Shown here one piece after another: positions 6,498 to 12,130 of a DNA stretch of 14,204 nt. The notes beneath the pieces are model-generated. The model was not told the origin of the DNA. It worked only from the letters and a program-made list of their open reading frames with translations, and ran no database searches. Both the position numbers and the translations under genes were made by a program. How positions within the stretch are numbered: position 1 is the stretch's first letter; each line of letters starts with the position of its first letter. This DNA comes from UBA11524 sp051886675 (GTDB lineage: Bacteria; Bacillota; Clostridia; Christensenellales; Aristaeellaceae), in assembly GCA_051886675.1 (NCBI GenBank), contig JBJEYH010000263.1, positions 1 to 14,204 of the forward strand, written 5' to 3'.

Positions 6498-7280
6498 TCA
6501 GGGGGATGGCTCCTTCGGCCGCTTCAGCCGTCCGGAGGCCTGCACCACCATGCCGATGGCCCTGCCCAGGACGCAGACGCAGATCGCGCCGCCCATCGTC
6601 CCGATCACGCCCTGATAGAACGCCGGACGCTGCATGCTGCCGTACCGGGACAGGACGGCGATTTCCAGCGACAGGACGGAGACCATCGCCGCCATCAGGC
6701 TGACGTCCTTCGCCGCGCGGAGCACAGGGCTGCCGTATCGCCGGCATTTGCGGACGCTGGAAGCGGCGACCCCGATCCTGCCGAAGGCATAGACCGCCGC
6801 GAAGTAGATCAGGAAGCCGGGATATTCCACATGGCTGCCCCTGCGGACGATCACCACCAGAATGCCCGCAAACACCGGCGTCATGAGCAGCAGGAGAACG
6901 CCGCACAGACGGTACCGCCGCCACTCCGCGCGCTCGTCCCTGCCGATGCCCCTGACGCGGATGGAGCGGATCAGGCAGAACCGGATGCCGGCCAGCAGCA
7001 TGTGATAGCAGGCCAGCGCGCCCAGCCAGACGGATCGCTCCAGCAGCGCGACCACGCACTGCGCCCCGCCGTAGAGCGCGCTGATCAGCAGCCCCAGCCG
7101 CAGGGCGACCCCCTCCCGGAACAGGCTGTCCGTCAGGATGCGCCTGCCCGGAGGATACCGGGCCAGCAGCCGGAGCGGCAGGCTGCCGGCCACCGCGCGC
7201 GCAAGGGCGCAGCGCGCCCGGGCATGCAGCTGGCATGCGGCCCTCTGCAGCGCCCGTATCCTGTCCCGCATCCGCTGCAT
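6498..7280 (-). CDS. Multi-pass membrane protein of unknown function
   Basis: A 260-residue hydrophobic protein, third or fourth gene of the ABC operon. About six membrane segments are visible (for example LGLLISALYGGAQCVVALL, LCGVLLLLMTPVFAGILVVI, FLIYFAAVYAFGRIGVAAS, LMAAMVSVLSLEIAVLS and GTMGGAICVCVLGRAIGMVV), after a basic N-terminus. The pattern ILTDSLFREG...YHMLLAGIRF resembles, from memory, an uncharacterised clostridial membrane family with LLTD..FR...YY.ILG..RF. The frame is open back to 7817, but that part overlaps the permease gene in another frame. ATG 7280 has GGGAGG 9 nt upstream and is preferred. Function is unknown; co-transcription with the exporter is inferred from strand and order. 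Confidence 0.72.
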   Translation of the reverse strand: MQRMRDRIRALQRAACQLHARARCALARAVAGSLPLRLLARYPPGRRILTDSLFREGVALRLGLLISALYGGAQCVVALLERSVWLGALACYHMLLAGIRFCLIRSIRVRGIGRDERAEWRRYRLCGVLLLLMTPVFAGILVVIVRRGSHVEYPGFLIYFAAVYAFGRIGVAASSVRKCRRYGSPVLRAAKDVSLMAAMVSVLSLEIAVLSRYGSMQRPAFYQGVIGTMGGAICVCVLGRAIGMVVQASGRLKRPKEPSP

Positions 7281-7417
7281 CGCGCCATTCCTCCCTGCGG
7301 CGGAAACGCCTGCCGTTTCTTCGCCGGCACGGTCAGCAGCGGAAGCAGCTGCATCATCAGCAGGCACGCACCCTGCGCCGCGCCGCATGCGCCGGCGGCC
7401 CGCAGCAGCCGTTTCAT
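7133..7417 (-). CDS. Possible small membrane ORF between permease and membrane protein
   Basis: The permease and the 6498 gene leave 170 bp uncovered. In it an ORF starts MKRLLRAAGACGAAQGACLL followed by MMQLLPLLTVPAKKRQAFPP: a basic start plus a hydrophobic segment. The first ~45 codons have mostly G or C in the third position, as expected for coding DNA here. After that the frame runs into the downstream gene in a different frame and reads as Arg/Cys/Gly-rich sequence to a stop at 7133. It could be a real 94-residue small protein with an overlapping end, or a small gene whose 3' end was lost. Its ribosome site is poor. Confidence 0.3.
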   Translation of the reverse strand: MKRLLRAAGACGAAQGACLLMMQLLPLLTVPAKKRQAFPPQGGMARCSGCGTGYGRCRGPHASCMPGRAAPLRARWPAACRSGCWPGILRAGAS

Positions 7418-7450
7418 CCCGTCCCGCCCTGCCCGCACCGGCCTTTCCGC

Positions 7451-8182
7451 TCACAGCGGCAGATCCTTCCTGCAGAAGACCGCGACGCCCGCCGCATACA
7501 GCGCCGCCGCCATCACCGTCAGCATCAGGAACTGCCCGGCCATGCTGGCATTGCAGGCGATGATGTCCGCCGGGCTGTACAGGGAGTGGATGGTGAAATA
7601 CCTGCAGTATCCCAGCATCCCGCTGCCGCCGAAGAAGGTGCCCACCACGTGCAGCAGGAAGAACAGCAGCGGCAGGCCGGTGCCCACCGAGGTTGCCGCC
7701 GCGGAACCGCTGCAGGCGCAGGTGGCCAGGAACGCGATGCCGCTGACCACCAGATTCAGCAGGAAGGAGCCCAGGGTCAGCAGGAGGAAGGTCTTCATGG
7801 CCAGCATCCCGCCCCACAGGGCGAAGGCGATCAGCCCCACCGCCAGGAACACCACGTACATCGCCGCCACCGACAGCACCAGGAACAGCGCCTGGGTCAG
7901 GGCCACGGCGCTGCGCCGCAGGGGCGCGGCCATCACGCAGAAAAAGGAGCCGTTGTCCACCTGGGCGGCAATCAGCTTCGTGCCGGCGGTGCCGATGAAG
8001 AACACCGGAATCAGCGCCGCAAAGAGCGTGTAGAACTGCTCAATGACCATGGCGCCGCCGCCCTCCATGCCGGAGGTGGCGAAGAACAGCGCGAAAAGCA
8101 GAAGCGCCATCACCGCCACCACCACCAGCCACAGCTTCAGGCTGATCTTCACGTCCCTCCTGAACAATGCCTTCGAAATCAT
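7451..8182 (-). CDS. ABC-2 type transporter permease
   Basis: A 243-residue membrane protein with about six hydrophobic helices. It begins MISKALFRRDVKISLKLW, as many ABC-2 export permeases do (short cytoplasmic start, then TM1 LVVVAVMALLLFALFFA). A re-entrant-like region GTKLIAAQVDNGSFFCVMAAPLRRS follows, a typical cytosolic coupling segment of this class (compare '...E...G.l..lLs.P.sR'). Start ATG 8182 has GAGGAGG upstream, in the 12-bp gap after the ATPase gene. With the ATPase it should form a homodimeric-type exporter. The substrate is unknown; the linked sensor kinase suggests antimicrobial peptide or lipid export. Confidence 0.87.
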   Translation of the reverse strand: MISKALFRRDVKISLKLWLVVVAVMALLLFALFFATSGMEGGGAMVIEQFYTLFAALIPVFFIGTAGTKLIAAQVDNGSFFCVMAAPLRRSAVALTQALFLVLSVAAMYVVFLAVGLIAFALWGGMLAMKTFLLLTLGSFLLNLVVSGIAFLATCACSGSAAATSVGTGLPLLFFLLHVVGTFFGGSGMLGYCRYFTIHSLYSPADIIACNASMAGQFLMLTVMAAALYAAGVAVFCRKDLPL

Positions 8183-8194
8183 CGGTCATCCTCC

Positions 8195-9109
8195 TCACTG
8201 CGCCCCGTCCTGGCCGGCGCGGGTGTCGTAATAGTGCATGAAGCAGTCCTCCAGCGTCTGCTTGATTTCCGAGATGAACCGGACCTCGTACCCGGACAGC
8301 ACGGCGATCAGCCGGTTGATGTCCGCGTCGTCGATCCGCACCAGCGCCTGCGCGTTGCCGGTGCTGACCCCCGCCAGGTCGAAGCCCTCGCCTGCGAAGC
8401 GCAGGCTGTCCTCCCGGGAGGCGAAGCCGATCCTGTATTCCTTGCGGGAGGACTTGCGCAGCCGGGCCATATCCACCACCGCGGCCAGTCTGCCGCCGCG
8501 CAGGATGGCCGTCCGGTCGCAGGTTTTCTCGATCTCGGTGAACATGTGGCTGGACATGAGGATGGTCTTGCCGCGCTTCTTCTCCTCCCGGATCAGCCCG
8601 ATGAAGGCCTCCTGCATCAGCGGGTCGAGGCCGCTGGTGGGCTCGTCCAGCACCAGCATGTCCGGATCATGCATGAACGCGCAGACGATGCCGATCTTCT
8701 GCTTCATGCCCTTGCTCATGCGCCGGAGGTCGCCGTCGGCGTTTTTCAGGTCCAGCAGGCTGATCAGCCCGGGCGCGCGGCCCAGATCCTTCATGCCCCG
8801 CAGCGCCGCGCACCAGCGGATGTACTCCGTGCCCTTCATGCCCTCCGGGAAGCTGATCTCCCCGGGGAGATAGCCGATATGCGCGTTGGTCTCGTGATAC
8901 CGGCATCTGACCTCCTTGCCGTTGATGAGCACCTTTCCCCTGTCCGGGCGGATAAAGCCCAGCAGCTGGCGGATGGTGGTGGTTTTCCCCGCCCCGTTGG
9001 GGCCGAGGAACCCGAACACCTCCCCCCGCGCAATGTCAAAGGACAGGTCGAATACGCCCCTGTCGTCGCCATAATCCCTGGTGATATGCTCAAGCCGGAT
9101 CAGTGCCAT
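8195..9109 (-). CDS. ABC transporter ATP-binding protein
   Basis: A 304-residue ATPase of the ABC-2 drug/peptide export group. Walker A is GPNGAGKTT (K42). The signature is MSKGMKQK (131-138), a common variant of LSGGQ in this group. Walker B is MLVLDE (E156), followed by the D-loop SGLD and H-loop H188 (SSH). IGYLPGEISFPEGMKGTEYI is the Q-loop region typical of clostridial relatives. The C-terminal ~90 residues form the extra domain seen in BcrA-like ATPases. Start ATG 9109 has GGAGG 7 nt upstream; the frame is open 6 codons further. The gene has its own promoter with GTTCA boxes and is divergent from the regulator gene, so regulation by that regulator is likely. Confidence 0.95.
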   Translation of the reverse strand: MALIRLEHITRDYGDDRGVFDLSFDIARGEVFGFLGPNGAGKTTTIRQLLGFIRPDRGKVLINGKEVRCRYHETNAHIGYLPGEISFPEGMKGTEYIRWCAALRGMKDLGRAPGLISLLDLKNADGDLRRMSKGMKQKIGIVCAFMHDPDMLVLDEPTSGLDPLMQEAFIGLIREEKKRGKTILMSSHMFTEIEKTCDRTAILRGGRLAAVVDMARLRKSSRKEYRIGFASREDSLRFAGEGFDLAGVSTGNAQALVRIDDADINRLIAVLSGYEVRFISEIKQTLEDCFMHYYDTRAGQDGAQ

Positions 9110-9157
9110 GTCCGCGCCTCCTGTCATCCGGGGCTTTCGCCGCCGGGATTTGCGCTG

Positions 9158-9201
9158 ATTCTATGCGCGTCCGGTGAACGGAGCATCAACGGAGGATGAA
9201 C
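9158..9201 (-). promoter_or_regulatory. ABC operon promoter with three 11-bp-spaced GTTCA boxes
   Basis: On the minus strand the boxes GTTCA (from 9201), GTTGA (from 9190) and GTTCA (from 9179) are 11 bp apart. The -10 TAGAAT is at 9163-9158, starting exactly 16 bp after the start of the last box. There is no -35 match. The start is expected near 9151, giving a ~42-nt leader. Proposed binding site for the response regulator encoded at 9318. Confidence 0.7.
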
Positions 9202-9213
9202 TCCTGTTCATCC
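9194..9213. promoter_or_regulatory. Perfect 8-bp palindrome between the divergent operons
   Basis: GGATGAAC and GTTCATCC face each other across TCCT. The left half is the outermost box of the ABC promoter; the right half is the same box on the other strand. Five T follow on the plus strand (9214-9218), so it could also act as a small terminator between the two operons. Confidence 0.55.
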
Positions 9214-9246
9214 TTTTTCTTCCGCCGCCGGAAAGGGAGGGCGCAT

Positions 9247-9279
9247 GTTCACCTTTTGTTCATGCTTCCGTGGTATAAG
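9247..9279 (+). promoter_or_regulatory. Response-regulator operon promoter with two 11-bp-spaced GTTCA boxes
   Basis: GTTCA at 9247 and 9258 (11 bp apart), and -10 TATAAG at 9274-9279, starting exactly 16 bp after the start of the last box. No -35 hexamer at normal spacing. The start is expected near 9286. Suggests autoregulation. Confidence 0.7.
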
Positions 9280-9317
9280 AAGGGCAGATGATTTTTCTCC
9301 GGAGGGAGGAGCTTGCC

Positions 9318-9995
9318 ATGTTCCGGATTCTGGTTGTGGAGGATGACCGGATCGCCAATCGCGTGATGTGCGCATGTCTGCGGGCCAACGGCTACGAGGC
9401 GATCGCGGCCTATGACGGCGAGGAGGCGCTGGACAGGCTGGACACGGAGCACGTCGACCTGATGGTCGCGGACGTGATGATGCCCCGGCTGGACGGCTAT
9501 ACCCTGACGAACCTGCTGCGGGAAGGCGGCAGCACCCTGCCGATCCTCATGGTGACCGCCCGGGACAGGCAGGAGGACAAGCACCGGGGCTTCCTGGTGG
9601 GCACGGACGACTACATGACCAAGCCCGTGGACAGAACCGAGCTGCTCTACCGCATCAGGGCGCTGCTGCGCCGGGCGAGGATCGTGGATGAGCAGAAGAT
9701 CACCCTCGGGCCGGTGACGCTGCACTACAACAGCCTGACGGTCACCCGCGGCGATGACGAGCAGACCCTGCCCCCCAAGGAATTCTATCTGCTGTACAAG
9801 CTGCTGGCGTATCCGGGGCAGGTGTTCACGCGCCTGCAGCTGCTGGACGAGATCTGGGGCCTGGATTCCGAGAGCGACGCCGGCACCGTGAACGTGCACA
9901 TCAGCCGGCTGCGCAAGCGCTTCGAGGGCTATCCGGAGTTTGAGCTGGTGTCCGTGCGGGGGCTGGGCTACAAGGCGGTGAAGCACGTTGACTAA
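9318..9995 (+). CDS. OmpR-family response regulator
   Basis: A 225-residue DNA-binding response regulator. The receiver domain (1-~115) shows the acidic pair E8/D9/D10, phosphoacceptor D52 (VADVMMPRLDGY), T80 and K102 (YMTKPVD). The winged-helix domain follows (~125-225): LPPKEFYLLYKLLAYPGQVF, TRLQLLDEIWG, the recognition-helix region TVNVHISRLRKRF and the wing VRGLGYKAV. Start ATG 9318 has GGAGGGAGGAG just upstream; the in-frame ATG at 9288 lies almost at the predicted transcription start. It overlaps the kinase gene by 8 bp. Likely binds the GTTCA boxes in front of itself, of the divergent ABC operon and of the 11516 gene (inference from matching geometry). Confidence 0.97.
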   Translation: MFRILVVEDDRIANRVMCACLRANGYEAIAAYDGEEALDRLDTEHVDLMVADVMMPRLDGYTLTNLLREGGSTLPILMVTARDRQEDKHRGFLVGTDDYMTKPVDRTELLYRIRALLRRARIVDEQKITLGPVTLHYNSLTVTRGDDEQTLPPKEFYLLYKLLAYPGQVFTRLQLLDEIWGLDSESDAGTVNVHISRLRKRFEGYPEFELVSVRGLGYKAVKHVD

Positions 9996-11055
9996 ACAAA
10001 AGAAGACCACCTCCGCCCTGGGTCTGACGGCCCTGCTGACGCTCATCCTTTTCGCGGTCATTCTGCTGCTGATATCGTTTCTGGCGTGGTTCGGGTACAT
10101 GGGCGTGAAAACGGGACGCATCTCCCCCATGTTCCTGATCGAGCGGCCCAGCGTGATGATCCTGACCATCTGCGTGATCAGCCTGGTGCTGGGGGCGATA
10201 CTCATGGGGATCATCCGGCATCTGCTGATCCGGCCCATCGGGCGGATGTCCCAGGCCATGCAGCAGCTGGCAGAGGGGCATTTCGACACCCGGATCGCCA
10301 TGAGCGACTTCCGCCCGAAGGAGATTCTGCTCTTCACGGAGAATTTCAACAAGGCGGCGGAAGCCCTGGGCAGCGTGGAGATTCTCCGCTCCGACTTCAT
10401 CAGCAACTTTTCCCATGAATTCCGCACGCCCATCCATACCCTTGTGAGCATCGCGGAGCTGCTCAGGAGCGGCGAGTGTTCCCCGGAGGAAACCGGGGAA
10501 TATCTGGACATCATCATCGACCAGGCCAGGCGGCTGTCGTCACTGGCGGCCAACGTGCTGTACCTGACCCGGCTGGAAACCGCCGCCGCTCCCATGGAGA
10601 CCCACGAGCTGAACCTGAGCGAGCTGCTGCGGCAGAATCTGGTGATGTTCGACCACCAGTGCAGCGAGAAGCGCCTCGACCTGCAGACGGACATCTCGCC
10701 GGTGCAGCTGCGCGGCAACGCCGACCTGCTGCTGCAGATGATGCGGAACATTCTGGACAACGCCATCAAGTTTTCGCCGGAGGGCGCGGCCGTCCGGGTG
10801 GAGCTGCGCGCGCAGGAGGACAGGGCCGTGTTCCGGGTCACGGATCACGGGTGCGGCATGGATCAGGCCACGCTGGATCACATGTTCGACAAGTTCTATC
10901 AGGGCGACACCTCCCACAGCGCGGAGGGCTTCGGGCTGGGGTTGCCCATGGTACGCAGGATCGTGGAGCTGCACCGTGGCACCATCACCGTGGAGAGCAG
11001 CGTGGGCACGGGCTCGGCCTTCACGGTGGAGCTGCCCGCGGAATGCGGCGCATGA
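9988..11055 (+). CDS. Sensor histidine kinase with short external loop
   Basis: A 355-residue membrane kinase, partner of the preceding regulator. TM1 (~12-36) and TM2 (~55-78) are joined by only ~18-20 residues, so it has almost no extracytoplasmic sensor. This fits intramembrane-sensing kinases, which often pair with ABC exporters. A HAMP-like segment (~78-130, IRPIGRMSQAMQQLAEGHFD) follows. The H box is FSHEFRTP with H143, the N box NILDNAIKF (N254, N258), G1 DHGCGM (~286-291), the F box FDKFYQGD and G2 GFGLGLP (314-320). The start is TTG 9988, overlapping the regulator stop by 8 bp, with AAGGCGGTG upstream; the next Met lies after TM1, so TTG is preferred. The signal is unknown. Confidence 0.95.
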   Translation: MTKQKKTTSALGLTALLTLILFAVILLLISFLAWFGYMGVKTGRISPMFLIERPSVMILTICVISLVLGAILMGIIRHLLIRPIGRMSQAMQQLAEGHFDTRIAMSDFRPKEILLFTENFNKAAEALGSVEILRSDFISNFSHEFRTPIHTLVSIAELLRSGECSPEETGEYLDIIIDQARRLSSLAANVLYLTRLETAAAPMETHELNLSELLRQNLVMFDHQCSEKRLDLQTDISPVQLRGNADLLLQMMRNILDNAIKFSPEGAAVRVELRAQEDRAVFRVTDHGCGMDQATLDHMFDKFYQGDTSHSAEGFGLGLPMVRRIVELHRGTITVESSVGTGSAFTVELPAECGA

Positions 11056-11097
11056 CAGAAACCCCGAGGATCAATCAGAAAAGGAGGTGCATGACCT

Positions 11098-11358
11098 GTG
11101 AGTCGGATGGGAAACGGCGGTCCCGGAGGGCGCGGCCCCGGCGGTCCCGGAGGGCGCGGTCCGGGCGGTCCCGGCGGTCCCGGAGGACGCGGCCCCGGCG
11201 GTCCCGGCGGCGGAAGACGCATGGCTCCGCCCCCGCCGCCTCCGCCCCGCGGCTATCGGCGGAGGGGTGGCTGCTTCGGCCCCGGCTGCCTGATGACGCT
11301 GCTGTCTGTGCTGGGCGTCATCGGCCTGGGCGCGGCGCTGCTGGCATTGGCGCTCTGA
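11098..11358 (+). CDS. Gly/Pro/Arg-rich small protein with C-terminal membrane anchor
   Basis: An 86-residue protein, third gene of the regulator/kinase operon (42 bp after the kinase). Residues 5-41 are tandem GPGGRGPG and GPG units. Then come seven prolines in a row (44-50), a basic patch RGYRRRGG, CFGPGC with two cysteines, and one membrane segment LMTLLSVLGVIGLGAALLALAL that ends the protein. The start is GTG 11098, 8 nt after AAGGAGGTG, one of the strongest ribosome sites in the window; the ATG at 11091 is out of frame and too close. The likely topology is tail-anchored with the basic repeats in the cytoplasm (inference). No known function. Small Gly/Pro-rich anchored proteins of this style occur in Clostridia (from memory). 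Confidence 0.75.
   Translation: MSRMGNGGPGGRGPGGPGGRGPGGPGGPGGRGPGGPGGGRRMAPPPPPPPRGYRRRGGCFGPGCLMTLLSVLGVIGLGAALLALAL
11119..11208 (+). repeat. In-frame 24-bp and 9-bp repeats coding GPGGRGPG/GPG
   Basis: Units of 24 bp at 11119, 11143 and 11176, and 9-bp units at 11167 and 11200, built from ggtcccggM and g-cgcgg-c blocks. All preserve the frame. Nearly pure G+C, so replication slippage is likely. Confidence 0.85.
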
Positions 11359-11374
11359 TCGCGTCACAGCATAC

Positions 11375-11414
11375 GGACACGGCTTTGCGTGCGGCAGGCC
11401 GTGTCCATTTTTTT
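11375..11414 (+). terminator. Intrinsic terminator of the regulator/kinase operon
   Basis: A perfect 9-bp stem GGACACGGC/GCCGTGTCC (11375-11383 with 11398-11406), a 14-nt loop, then A and seven T (11408-11414). It separates the operon from the next promoter by 20 bp. Confidence 0.92.
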
Positions 11415-11433
11415 GCGGGCGGGAAAGGGCACT

Positions 11434-11477
11434 GTTCATCCCCGGTTCACGCATGGTTCAGCCTTCGGCGCTATCAT
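11434..11477 (+). promoter_or_regulatory. Promoter of the 11516 gene with three 11-bp-spaced GTTCA boxes
   Basis: GTTCA at 11434, 11445 and 11456, exactly 11 bp apart. The -10 TATCAT is at 11472-11477, starting exactly 16 bp after the start of the last box. No -35 match. Because a terminator sits just upstream, this gene needs its own promoter. Same geometry as the two promoters at 9158-9279. Confidence 0.72.
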
Positions 11478-11515
11478 GGGCCCCTGGACGCAATGCGTGA
11501 AGGAGATGATCCCCC

Positions 11516-11911
11516 GTGACGCCTGACAGGGAACGCTACGATGCCACCTACGTCTTTTCCGCCGACCGCCAGGAGGAGGTTCGGAAAATCTATCAGAAGT
11601 ACGCCCCCGCGCAAAAAAAGCCCCGCTCCGGCGAGGACGAAAAGCTGGAGCAGCTCCGCCAGCTGGACAGGAGCGTTGCGCGCAGAGGCGCCGCCGCCAC
11701 GCTGGTGACCCTCCTCTGCGGCACGGTGTGCCATGGCGCCGGCATCGCCATGGTGCAGTGCGGGTCATGGTTCGTGCCGGGCACGGCCGTCGCGTTTCTC
11801 GGCCTTGTGCTGTTTCTGGCCGCCTGGCCGGTTTACTGCCTTGCCGCCGGCAGACAGCGCCGCCGGGTGGAAGCGCAGATCCTGCAGCTGTGCAGGGAGC
11901 TGATGAAGTGA
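11516..11911 (+). CDS. Small two-helix membrane protein (clostridial family often labelled 'dihydropteridine reductase')
   Basis: A 131-residue protein. The N-terminal ~55 residues are charged and soluble (VFSADRQEEVRKIYQKYAP, then EDEKLEQLRQLDRSV). Two membrane helices follow (~60-82, AAATLVTLLCGTVCHGAGIAM; ~87-110, VPGTAVAFLGLVLFLAAWPVY), then a basic tail RQRRRVEAQILQLCRELMK. The pattern EDKLEQLR.LD...PG...G.......YP.Y......R...I..L..EL matches, from memory, a clostridial family that databases often call dihydropteridine reductase; nothing in the sequence supports that enzyme activity (no nucleotide-binding fold). The start is GTG 11516 with AAGGAG about 10 nt upstream; the ATG at 11506 hits a stop within seven codons. 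It is controlled by its own GTTCA-box promoter, so probably part of the regulon. Confidence 0.8.
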   Translation: MTPDRERYDATYVFSADRQEEVRKIYQKYAPAQKKPRSGEDEKLEQLRQLDRSVARRGAAATLVTLLCGTVCHGAGIAMVQCGSWFVPGTAVAFLGLVLFLAAWPVYCLAAGRQRRRVEAQILQLCRELMK

Positions 11912-11971
11912 TCGCCGCCCGACAGGCCCGGAACGCGCCTCCGGCTTCACTGCCCCGGGGCGTGCGCCGCT

Positions 11972-12001
11972 GGCCGCGAGGGCTGTCGCGCGGCCGCTTT
12001 T
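11972..12001 (+). terminator. Probable terminator of the 11516 gene
   Basis: GGCCGCG (11972-11978) pairs with CGCGGCC (11989-11995), followed by GC and four T. The stem is strong but the T run is short. It lies 61 bp after the stop. The rest of 11912-12130 shows no gene I can support. Confidence 0.5.
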
Positions 12002-12130
12002 GATGGGCGCGCGGCTGCTGCCTGCTCCGCGCAGACGGGCTGCTTTCCCGCACACCGGATGGCCGACGGCGCACGAGCCGCCCCGCGCCCATGACCGCCG
12101 CGGGAATGCCGCATGCCCTGCCCGCGGAGC

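Noticed and set aside
7281..7817. N-terminal extension of the 6498 membrane protein to 439 residues
   Set aside because: The extension lies inside the permease gene in another frame and reads as Gly/Ala/Arg-rich noise. A GGGAGG site marks ATG 7280.
9249..10841. 530-codon minus-strand frame opposite regulator and kinase
   Set aside because: It is the shadow of two genes with all conserved two-component motifs; composition is Arg/Ser/His-rich.
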